The translations under genes were made by a program, and so were the position numbers. From Urechis unicinctus (Eukaryota > Annelida > Polychaeta > Xenopneusta > Urechidae), in NCBI GenBank assembly GCA_034190875.2, contig CM067344.1, positions 66,048,057-66,112,056 of the forward strand: 64,000 nucleotides of DNA. Reading direction: 5' to 3'. Below, piece after piece: positions 1-10,700 of the stretch. Position 1 is the first letter of the stretch, and each line of letters starts with the position of its first letter. The notes under the pieces were generated by a model. That model had not been told where the DNA came from and ran no database searches. It saw only the letters and a list, made by a program, of their open reading frames with translations.

Positions 1-1259
1 AGCAATTCAATGTTAAGCACCTATCGTGTTCTCGATACTGTATGTAAGTAATAAACAGAGAGACAAATTGGTTTGAACCTCTCCGTTGTCTATGAACCAC
101 CCTTAATGCACCAATATGATAATCCACATGTCATCGATGAAGAGCATAGTTTGCCCAATGACATCTTGATTATACCACCATGTTATTATGACCATAGAAT
201 GGGGTATGTCGAGCAGCCAACTCAATGTGACGATTTACGTTACCTATATTGGCAGTGAACAAGAAAAAACTTGGGTCGACGGTGGTTTTCATGTAACACT
301 GATGTGTTGAGAACACGATCACTCATCTGCTATGACCTCGGCCTGGTCGCATGCCAGTTCTGTTCTGTGCCATTGACATTACGTCGGCGCAAATCCCTAC
401 TGTTGTAACCATATGCCATCCGGAAAATCTATTGTTGCTCACTATAACATATTGTTAAATGAGTTTTGGTAATTCCAAAATCGTAATAACCCTCTTTTAC
501 CCTCGTCATGATACAAACATCAGTCTTGATGTGTTTTATTGAGTTCAGGGTGAACAATGAACAGTGCCCGGCGCAACATTCTTGTACACTTATATAAATA
601 ACATCAACAACCGTGTTTATGTAAGGTTGAGTTTGATTACTTAAAAGTCGTGATCGATGGATCAAATAATCGTTTAATAGTATATCCCCTATGTGTTGTA
701 TCTCTGGTCACAAGGGTGATTAGACTTGCGCCGAGTGACACTTCGCAGTACGTTATGATCGCGTAGTTGTTGTCACGAGTCAACCTCCACCCAAGTTTGT
801 CCGTTGTCATTGGCTACGCGTATCACTGAAAGCACACCCTTTTACTCCTACTGTCACCACGATTTGAATAACGTGACCAAACACATCTGTTTGGGTTGCT
901 TCTCAAGGAAGGGTTTTATTGAATCGATATGTACGGGTCACCAGTCGACAAGAGAGTTCTCACCACGACCACGTCGACTGGCACTACTCACCAATCGGAG
1001 ATGACATATGTTGATGGTTTATTTCCAGGGTTTATCCCAGTATATCAGTTGAATTCTACTCTAGTCCTATTCGCGGTCGGCGCTGGTAGTGCATGTTTGT
1101 ATTTAAGGTTAGAGACATTTAATCACATCGCACCAAGAAGACTAATCAAACGCATCGATGCTTTCAGACGATAACATTATTATAAATAGAGAAGTAAATA
1201 CAGCCTGCCATATCAATACCGATCAATGGTGTCTCCCAAAAGAAGAAGAAATGCTATGT
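1..1259. repeat. 1.26-kb direct repeat, copy A (may extend left of the window)
   Basis: This stretch recurs in the same orientation at 5616-6876. By eye the only difference is two extra T in a T-run of the second copy (near 283 here, near 5900 there). Homology stops sharply after 1259, exactly where a DNA-polymerase-like fragment begins. Short ORFs inside (73-258, 804-1004, 929-1174 on +, 429-665 on -) match nothing I recognise, and I do not call them genes. No terminal inverted repeat is visible. The left edge coincides with the window edge, so the full element could be longer. It could be a non-autonomous mobile element, a recent segmental duplication or an assembly artefact. Confidence 0.9.
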
Positions 1260-1920
1260 ACCATGACCTGTACCTGTGCACAGATGTGCTGCTTCTGGCG
1301 GATGTGTTTGAGATATTCCGTAATACCTGTCTGAAGCAGTACGGCCCAGCCCACTACTATACCATTCCTAGAATGCGCTGCTGAAGAGCACAGGTGTTTT
1401 GCTTGAGTCGCTAACCAACTATGACAGGTACCTGTTCCTTGAGAAGGGCCTGGTGGGTATCGCACCGCCACGCTAAAGCCAGTTACCCATACGTGGAGGG
1501 CTTCGACAAGTATAAGCCAGCAAACTACATCCAATACCTCGACGCAAACATCATTTATGACTGGGCGGTGAATCAGCCACTACCCACTGGGGCGATTGAT
1601 TGGTCCACCCAGCCAATCTGCAGGTACAAGACTATCCTGAATCTCCTGGATGCATTGGGGAGCACCATCGAGGTTGAGAAGCTGGTACCCAACCTATACA
1701 ACAAAGAGAAGTATGCGATCCACTACAGGAACCTCAAGCGAGAAATGAAGCTGATCAAGATACACCGGGCCCCCTCATTCGACCAAGGGCCGTGGATGGA
1801 GCCCCACAAAAGAATGAACACCAACCTACGTAAGTTGCCTACCAGTGACTTTGAGAAGGACCTGTACAAGCTGATGAACAACTCTGTATTCAGTACGACA
1901 ATGGATAATCTCTTAACGTG
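1259..1920 (+). pseudogene. Decayed family-B DNA polymerase fragment (Polinton/virus-type, DNA_pol_B_2-like)
   Basis: Three reading frames in succession give the recognisable core of a protein-primed-type family-B DNA polymerase, as found in Polinton/Maverick-like elements and related viruses. Readable pieces are [18 protein letters not shown] near 1265-1320, QYLDANIIYDWAVNQPLPTG near 1531-1590 and FEKDLYKLMNNSVF near 1849-1890. At least two frameshifts break it (near 1380 and 1475), and the palm-domain catalytic region downstream is absent. The copy is non-functional. Its left border coincides with the end of the 1.26-kb repeat. The family assignment rests on recalled motif similarity; whether the source was a Polinton, an adintovirus-like element or another lineage cannot be decided from this fragment. 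Confidence 0.8.
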
Positions 1921-2098
1921 AAAGTCGGGCCCCTTAATTGGGGGTCAGACCCGACTCACCTTTCAAGGGTCATAATAAATGATGGCAGTCCTGACCAAAT
2001 TTGCGCTGACACATAAGTTATCAAGACGCAATCGGGCCCTGTTGGGGGCTGGGGGGGACCCGCCTTTTTCCACTTCCTCCCGAGTGAAGCTCACCCTT

Positions 2099-2228
2099 AG
2101 TGAGCAAGGAGCAAAAAATCGAAATCCTGTTTAAGCCTTAATTTTACGTGTAGTGTGAATAACAACACAAGTGAGTAGGGAGCAAAACCAAAATCCTGTA
2201 TAAGTTTTAATTTGACGGGCAGCAGTAT
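2099..2228. repeat. Imperfect tandem duplication (~71-bp period) upstream of the MCT gene
   Basis: Two similar blocks start with GTGAGCAAGGAGCAAAAAAT (about 2100) and GTGAGTAGGGAGCAAAACCA (about 2171). Both continue with AATCCTGT and a T-rich tail. The rest of 1921-2379 holds G/C runs and a short hairpin-capable stretch near 1923-1955, and no gene. Confidence 0.5.
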
Positions 2229-2379
2229 GGATGTGGGGGGGGGGCAGAACCCCTACTTCCTATACTACTGGCATACGCAACATAAGCTTTTATCAGTTTT
2301 ACAATGACTGCTGGGTGTTTTTTTCGGCACAAAACCCTGAATAGATGACAGAAACAGCGTGGTTTGCGGTTGCAATGTG

Positions 2380-5276
2380 ATGGGTTTTGGCCTTCCAGAT
2401 TGTCATACAATGAACCTGCCGGAGAATACAGATCGGTTATTGCGGTTTGGGGAAGATCCGATACGTTCCATCCCCGAAGAAAACGACGACGATCCTGTTC
2501 CACAGTTCCTACCCCAAAGATCGCCAGGTCAAAGTCAAACGTACGCGACATCGGCGCCCAGCCGCACCTTCTTTAGAACACCACAAACCGTTCCTCCTCG
2601 TAATTCGTACCCATCGACCAGCCCTTACCATAATAACGGCCCTAGCCATGCAAACGCGATGACACCTCGCAACATCTCATCGGTGGATCCCCAAAAGCGT
2701 TTTACTCGCAGTCTTGACTTACCACGGCGGAGGCAGACATCCATACATGCAGCTAACCGGATGATTGTCCGCCAAGCCTCTCAGATCGCTCCGGCGGCCA
2801 GTTTCATCGCGTCTGCAGATTTCAACCGTTTAAGAGAATCGTTGCTTGAGAACGCGCCGTCGCGGGAGGCGTACGGCACATGTTCTCCGTGTTTGCCGGC
2901 AAGGGTGGATGGCGGCTGGTCGTGGGTTGTCATGGTTGCGGCATTCTTCATGATCCTACTGGTTGATGGCGTATGTAACACCGTCAGCTTCCTCTTGGAT
3001 CCTTGGCAACAGCAGTTCGATGTCGAGGAAGCCCAGGTTACTGTGATCAGCGCCTTCATCTCTGGCACTTATTTATTTGCTGGTAAGGTATCTAGACTAT
3101 GGGATGTTTCGCAAATATGGATACTGGTTTGCTCCGTTAACTTGATCCAGATATAATTGATTCTCAAAAATTTAAGAATATCGATAATAAATGCCCGCTG
3201 TATTTGCAGGTCCTTTGGCGAGCACTCTGACTGAGACGCTAGGGTTCCGTACTATGGCGGTAGTGGGCAGTCTACTGGCGGCTGCTGGTCTTCTCGCCTC
3301 ATCGTTTGCTCAGAACGTACCCACCATGGTGTTCACTTACGGATTCCTGGGAGGTAGAGCCACACATGCGACTGTTTTTTTCATCAACACATTTTCCCTC
3401 ATGTGTTTACTGCTAAATACTACAAATCTTAACAATGATGTAAAAGAACAAAATGTATTGTTACATTTTCATAAATATTTTGTAAGGTATATAATAGCTT
3501 TATAAAAAGTCTACTTGAACAGTAATAAACTTAATGATAAGATGTATTTCTAAATGTGATCGCAGGTTTAGGTTGCTGTTTCCTGTATGTCACTGCCATG
3601 GTGGGCACCAGTCTGTACTTCGACCGCTGGCGCCCCATGGCGGTGGGCTTCATGGCCTGTGGTTCTGGTGTTGGGATGATAGTCTTCTCCCTAATACTAC
3701 CATACCTCCTTAATGACGTCAAACTTCACTGGAGAAATGTGGTACGTATTGAAGCCGGTTGTTTAGCGCTGGCCTCCATATTCGCTTTCACATTTCTGCC
3801 TCTCCACCAAGGAACTCAACCCGAGAACAGAGAAAGACGAGGCTTTCTTCTAGCACTCCGATCCACGTTTGACATCAGTCTTTTCAGAGATTGTGTGTTT
3901 TGGCTCCTTATGTTGGCTGCATTTACCGCCATTTTGGGTGAGAGTAATATTTATTTCATACATATTATATATTTTAACATAATCAAACCTTCTACATGCA
4001 TACATAAGATTAATTTGTGTTCAATTATCTTCATGCTATTATATACTGTATTATAATAATATGGCCATATAATTGTGCATTTATTCAATGCCAATGGAGT
4101 AGACTCTATATTAAGACTGCTGATCACACTTATATTTCTACCACAGCCTCTAGAGCTCGTCAACTTATCAATACCCGTCAAATGAAACCTGATGCTCTAT
4201 GTATAGGTATCAGTATCCCCATCCAGTTAATTGTTCAGACTGGCGAGGAGAAGGGTGATGAGAAACCGGGAGAACTCGTGACATTCCTTGCAGTGGCTAA
4301 CACCGTAGGGCGGTTGGTCGTGGGGCTCATTGCCTCCTTCGTGCCCGTCCACCCTTTGCTTATATTGGCAGGAGGGCTTCTGGTGGGTGGAGGGGTAACG
4401 TGCTGTTCCGTCTTCTACAATACTGTACCGCTGCTGTCAATGTTCTCAGCCGTGATAGGCGTTAGCTTTGGTAAGCGGCCATTTGCTGAGGCGTGCTTTT
4501 CTTTTTGCACTAGTATAATTTGGCGAGTCGAGACTTTATGCTTGACAAATTATATGTCCACCATATTTATTGGATCGTTTGACTAATTCTAGAATCCCGC
4601 ATTGGGTTTGATCCATGTAGCTCTGGACGCAACTCTAGCCACGGTCATCATCGCCCGCACTCTGGGAACTGAGCGCTTGTCGGGTGCATTCGGCCTCCTG
4701 TGTCTGGCCAGAGGAGCGGCATTTCTCAGCGGGGCTCCCATAGGAAGTAGGTTGTCCTTATCGAGAAGGATTGTGATAATACAGAAAGTAATGATGTTGA
4801 TGACGACGAGGATGAATATAATAATGGTGGGTGCTGCTGCTGCTGATGATGATGATAATGATGATGATGCGTCGACATATTGCAATATAGATGTAACGAA
4901 ACTTGACAATGATGACAAAGATGAAAATGATGAGAATAAGTGATTAGTTGACCTGCTGATCTTCAATCCGTGATAATGATGGTAGCTCATGCTAATTATC
5001 TACTCATTAACAGGTGTGATCCATGACCGTACACACAACTTCGATGCCACTTACTACATGGCCGGTGGTGCTATTGTATTGACCTCCCTTGTGAGCTTTG
5101 TGAACTGGGCAATTACCCGCAAGAGGGAGTTTGTAACCACAGATATCGGTCCAGCTGGCCCGGAGGACGCGGACCAAGAGAGGGGTGATGGGAGCACGAG
5201 TGACACTCATCGCACCCCACTCCTCCGCCCTGGGAATGACTCACAGTACGGATCAGTACAATACGAGGAGCGATAA
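2380..5276 (+). CDS. Monocarboxylate-transporter-like carrier (SLC16/MFS family), 6 exons
   Basis: Proposed exons are 2380-3082, 3210-3353, 3566-3937, 4207-4470, 4621-4746 and 5014-5276. All junctions are phase 1 with GT/AG, giving 623 aa. The family is a plasma-membrane proton-coupled or facilitative carrier of monocarboxylates and related solutes. The N-terminal ~175 residues are polar and Ser/Arg/Pro-rich (cytosolic). Then comes the SLC16 signature DGGWSWVV, leading into TM1. Hydrophobic segments run through exons 2-6, for example YFDRWRPMAVGFMACGSGVG and FVPVHPLLILAGGLLVGG. The tail is short and charged. Exon 5 was set to start at 4621, because an upstream acceptor at 4593 breaks the frame while 4621 restores it and fits family spacing. 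ATG 2380 is the first in-frame Met after a stop at 2338; ATG 2410 is also possible. Which SLC16 subtype and which substrate cannot be told. Confidence 0.85.
4787..4940. repeat. GAT/GCT triplet-rich low-complexity tract in MCT intron 5
   Basis: Runs of GATGAT, GCTGCT and GATAAT triplets fill most of the intron at 4747-5013. The ORF across them is acidic low-complexity sequence produced by the repeat, not an exon. Confidence 0.7.
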
Positions 5277-5436
5277 AGTGTTCATTTGTCAATCACATAT
5301 TAATCGTATTCCACTTCCCAGTAATCAATGTGTATGCTAACATATGTAGATGATTTTTATTGAACTATCAAAATACTATTTTCTAAACCAAAATAATCAC
5401 TTTTTCATTCTTATCATCCAAGAGGGAATGCACAGG

Positions 5437-5442
5437 AATAAA
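5437..5442 (+). promoter_or_regulatory. Poly(A) signal AATAAA for the MCT-like gene
   Basis: A canonical AATAAA lies 161 bases after the MCT stop codon. The 5277-5615 stretch looks like 3' UTR plus flank and ends where repeat copy B starts. Confidence 0.5.
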
Positions 5443-5615
5443 TTGCGACAGTGATTTCATTGCACATCTAATTCAATGTACATGTAAATGTACATACAAA
5501 TAGCACTCTTTGAAAACCTATTTAACCCCTCATAATATATAATTAAAGCCACTATAAGTGTGTACTATTAGCTTAGATTATATAGCGCTCTTGTTGAAAT
5601 CAGGACATCACCAAT

Positions 5616-6876
5616 AGCAATTCAATGTTAAGCACCTATCGTGTTCTCGATACTGTATGTAAGTAATAAACAGAGAGACAAATTGGTTTGAACCTCTCCG
5701 TTGTCTATGAACCACCCTTAATGCACCAATATGATAATCCACATGTCATCGATGAAGAGCATAGTTTGCCCAATGACATCTTGATTATACCACCATGTTA
5801 TTATGACCATAGAATGGGGTATGTCGAGCAGCCAACTCAATGTGACGATTTACGTTACCTATATTGGCAGTGAACAAGAAAAAACTTGGGTCGACGGTGG
5901 TTTTTTCATGTAACACTGATGTGTTGAGAACACGATCACTCATCTGCTATGACCTCGGCCTGGTCGCATGCCAGTTCTGTTCTGTGCCATTGACATTACG
6001 TCGGCGCAAATCCCTACTGTTGTAACCATATGCCATCCGGAAAATCTATTGTTGCTCACTATAACATATTGTTAAATGAGTTTTGGTAATTCCAAAATCG
6101 TAATAACCCTCTTTTACCCTCGTCATGATACAAACATCAGTCTTGATGTGTTTTATTGAGTTCAGGGTGAACAATGAACAGTGCCCGGCGCAACATTCTT
6201 GTACACTTATATAAATAACATCAACAACCGTGTTTATGTAAGGTTGAGTTTGATTACTTAAAAGTCGTGATCGATGGATCAAATAATCGTTTAATAGTAT
6301 ATCCCCTATGTGTTGTATCTCTGGTCACAAGGGTGATTAGACTTGCGCCGAGTGACACTTCGCAGTACGTTATGATCGCGTAGTTGTTGTCACGAGTCAA
6401 CCTCCACCCAAGTTTGTCCGTTGTCATTGGCTACGCGTATCACTGAAAGCACACCCTTTTACTCCTACTGTCACCACGATTTGAATAACGTGACCAAACA
6501 CATCTGTTTGGGTTGCTTCTCAAGGAAGGGTTTTATTGAATCGATATGTACGGGTCACCAGTCGACAAGAGAGTTCTCACCACGACCACGTCGACTGGCA
6601 CTACTCACCAATCGGAGATGACATATGTTGATGGTTTATTTCCAGGGTTTATCCCAGTATATCAGTTGAATTCTACTCTAGTCCTATTCGCGGTCGGCGC
6701 TGGTAGTGCATGTTTGTATTTAAGGTTAGAGACATTTAATCACATCGCACCAAGAAGACTAATCAAACGCATCGATGCTTTCAGACGATAACATTATTAT
6801 AAATAGAGAAGTAAATACAGCCTGCCATATCAATACCGATCAATGGTGTCTCCCAAAAGAAGAAGAAATGCTATGT
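5616..6876. repeat. 1.26-kb direct repeat, copy B
   Basis: Near-perfect copy of 1-1259 in the same orientation, with one 2-base length difference in a T-run. After 6876 the sequence is unrelated to what follows copy A: here comes the promoter region of the mucin-like membrane protein gene. Each copy lies just 5' of a + strand gene (1.1 kb before the MCT start, 0.6 kb before the membrane-protein start). No target-site duplication could be recognised, because the left border of copy A is not in the window. Confidence 0.9.
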
Positions 6877-7215
6877 TTATCATGGGAATATTCAAACGAG
6901 TAACACGAGCCCGACACGGGGTGTGACACGGATCAAATATTGACAAGGCGGGGGCCACAGGGAGATACGTGATGGGGTTGGTCCGGTATCGATCGCGGCC
7001 AACCAAGCGTACCTCTACCAAGAGACCATGAATACACATATCAACTGCCTCCCCCGAGGATAGAGCTTACGAGACTGGTCTTTAAGAGAATTTTCATTCA
7101 CAATATTGGAAACACTAAGGAGTTTTTTAACGAATTTTATGCTAAAATTTGCGTTTATGTTAGTTTGTGAAAGGTTTTAACAGTACCCTTGTTTTGGGTG
7201 TCATCACCGATAGCG

Positions 7216-7224
7216 CTATATAAG
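7216..7224 (+). promoter_or_regulatory. Candidate TATA box for the mucin-like membrane protein gene
   Basis: CTATATAAG lies 290 bases upstream of the chosen ATG (7506) in a gene-free stretch (6877-7505). A start site about 30 bases downstream would give a 5' UTR of roughly 250 bases, with a short upstream ORF beginning near 7258. This is a positional inference only. Confidence 0.4.
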
Positions 7225-7505
7225 AGGATAAACCACGCTTCCTTGCAATTATTCCAATGAGATTTTCACAGCGGACGTTTTTGTGACCCAATCACAGACT
7301 GGTCAGTGCGAACTAAAGATACGGCGATTTTCATAAATACTAGCAATAGAGCCGGAAACGTCACGCGGCTTCAGCCTTCACCGCGACACCACGGGTCTAA
7401 CAAGATTGGAAACTGTTGTCTGGTCCATGGGAACCATAACAGAGTGTATGACGCAGTAGGCTTTTCAAGCCCTATTTCTGTGGATATCACTTGGAATACC
7501 ACACA

Positions 7506-7674
7506 ATGGGCTGCGTGAGCATTGTGTTGCTTCCCGGCTTGTTGCTGCTCTTCTCGACTCCAACCAACAGTCAACTAAGTAAGCAAATCCTTCTTTATAA
7601 CGTCCCATCAGCCCCACAGCGCAAATCAAATACATACATACGTACATACGTACGTGCGTGCGTGCGTGCGTGTG

Positions 7675-7717
<43 letters not shown>

Positions 7718-10700
7718 ATGCATGCATGCATGCATGCATTACATGCATGCGTACGTACGTACGTACGTACGTACGTACGTACATACATACATACATACAT
7801 ACATACATACATACATACATACATACATACATACATACATACATACATACATACATACATACATACATACATACATACACATACATACAGACATACATAC
7901 ATACATACATACATACATACATACATACACATACAGACATACATACAGACATACATACATACATACATACATACATACATACATACATACATACATACAT
8001 ACATACATACATACATACATACATACAGACAGACACAGACATACATACATACATACATACATACATACATACATACATACATACATACATACATACATAC
8101 ATACATACATACATACATACATACATACATACATACATACATACATACATACATACATACATACATACATACATACATACATACATACATACATACATAC
8201 ATACATACATACATACATACATACATACATACATACATACATACATACATACACTGAACGCTCTTATTGGTTCGACCACATTATCAGTGAGTATTGCATT
8301 GTCATTCACATGCAACAGAAAATGGTCAAGTGACAAAACTTACGAGTTTGCCGAAATGATCGGGCTTTATCTTAATTGGCCTGGTGTGTTGGTTTAATTC
8401 AGCTTACATTGTGCGAGACAAAACATAGAACACGTCAACGCGACGTAATATTACAGGCGATTTTAATTCGGCAAATGATGTCATGTTGGGTATACAAAGT
8501 GAGAAACTGTGTCAATATATTCTGTGCCTGGTTGGGACGGGTACAATTGTCTTTGTGCCCTCTGGTGCAAGACGGGCGTTTCTTCCTATATACTTGTCAG
8601 TAGGCGCCTCAGTTACCATGAACGTAACTAGTAATAAAAAAATCAACATCATTTATAAGATATTTTGGCTTTATTGTGCTCTAATAAAACACAGTTCTGA
8701 TAACGAAAATCTAAGGGGTAACCAAAGACAGCCAATGATAGGTTTATTTGTGACAGATCACTGAGGGCGAGAGTGAAGTAAAGTTAGGCGTATTAGGGAA
8801 ACTTATTGCCCTGGAGGTAGCACAATCAAAGAGCTTATACCTTCACTAAGATGGTTCACTCCAACCAGCGTAGCAACAAGCTTGTTGGCATAATATGCGT
8901 TATGTAGCTGGTCTGCGGCTAAAACGCTTTGATGAACTTAAAGTCATTCCAATACCTTGATGAACGAGATAACCAAGCTAAGATCATCTCTGTTACTATA
9001 ATCTGGGAAAATATATGGTAATTTTTTAAATGGAGATATTGGGGGCCTATTTAACAGTAACAATGACCTAATTGATATCATTAGTTCAAATTGTATTTAA
9101 TCTTTATCCGCAATATTGTTATTCTGTTATTCTCGCATCATGATTAGGCTAATGTCTAAGTCTATAGGTTTGCCAACTGGTGTTTACCTTGCAGCTGACA
9201 GCGTCTGCGCACTAAGTTTCGGAGCTTCTTGCGATGGCAATCGAAAACAAGAATTATTCAAACCGGAAGTGGGCTGTGATGGCGGCATAGATGGCAGCAT
9301 CGTAGGTGGCAATGCCCGGGATGTATGGACCTTCTACGGGGAAGCGCAGGGAGCTTACTTTGCCATTGATTTTAATGATACTTATCAATTACAATGGTTC
9401 CGCGTTATGCAACCCTTCTGGGAAACAGAAAAGAACTTCAAGACGATTCTGATTTCCTTCAGTGATGGATCCACACTTGAGGTAATTTAGCATATACTAT
9501 GCATATGTAGAGCCAAAAAGTGTTACAAATTTGGTAGACGAACAGCACACACCATCATCGTATCAAGGGCAGTCACAACTCAATTCAAATTGTTTGTTCG
9601 TTGTGGTATAGAGGCAAACTTGGAATGTCATTTTTTTTAATACGGTAGTTGAAATGTTGTAACTATGAATTTCTAACAAGTATATCCAAAAGAACTCTGC
9701 ACAGGCCTCGTTAACAAGAAGCATGGGTTACTACTGGGATGAATTCCCTGGCAACCCAGAGCACACGAGTCGGTATGCCCACATCAACGTGACTGAGGCG
9801 TACGGCAGTGGCACTGTGACGGCAGGATTCGTGGAGATTGAGATGTACAGAGAACGTCGTAAGTTATGGTCGTTTGATTAAAATAATCACTCATAATTCG
9901 ACGGACAAAAGCTCATACTTCATGTATGCTTCTGTTCTTGCATGATCTGCAATCTGTGAGCACAACCGGAATGTTTTACTCGTCCCCAGCTTTTGATATG
10001 CATTTGTTTTTCATAACCCGACATGTTTCGTGTTCTGTTGCGGAAACAATTCAGAACATCCATTTTCCCTTATGCCGTGCAAATGAAACATTTGTAATGC
10101 TATCAACATTTGTAATGCCTCGCTGAAAGCTCAAATTTTTTTTTCCTTATTTGCAAGCTTAGTGTATGAACACAGCATGTGAAATATTCTGCTTTTCCCC
10201 TCTTAACTCCCATACTTGTGCTATGTTTGGCGGCGATACATTTCAGCATTAACTTCTTCGGCACCGGATATCACCACCTCTCTCAGAACTGAGATGTCAC
10301 AAACATCTCAGGAAACTACTTCTACATGGCAGCATGTTAGCACGCAGGCATCGCATGTTACCACCACTTATGCCTCTAGTAGCTACCCGCCGTCCCTAGC
10401 TGTATCCTCCTCACATCCGCCGAATCAGGACACTACTTCGCCTTTATCTTCAGCTTTAGTTTCTACGAGTTCCCCCACTACAGAGGAGACCACTAGCATC
10501 CCAGAGGTCACAGTGGATGGTACATCACAGAACCCAGAGGTCACAGTGGATGGTACATCACAGAACCCAGAGGTCACAGTGGATGAAACATCACAGAACA
10601 TAAGAACTACTCTCAGCAGCCAGTCAACCACTGAGTCTGGACAATCATCATCCACTATCACACCTTCCAGCACAACCCAAGGTTTGACATTATCTTGAAA

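Noticed and set aside
929..1174. 81-residue ORF within the direct repeat (also at 6546-6791)
   Set aside because: It is conserved only because the repeat copies are near-identical; there is no recognisable domain and no independent evidence of coding.
4593..4620. Exon 5 of the MCT gene starting at 4593
   Set aside because: It would break the reading frame (previous exon phase 1). The acceptor before 4621 restores phase and gives the family-typical spacing.
1..6876. LTR retrotransposon with 1.26-kb LTRs
   Set aside because: The interior carries an intron-containing SLC16 gene and a polymerase-B fragment. No primer-binding site, gag, integrase or reverse transcriptase is seen, and the repeat ends lack TG...CA.
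7465..8397. Long ORFs on both strands made of Met-Tyr-Val-Cys or His-Thr-Tyr-Ile repeats
   Set aside because: They are translations of a tetranucleotide microsatellite, open in nearly every frame; no exon features.
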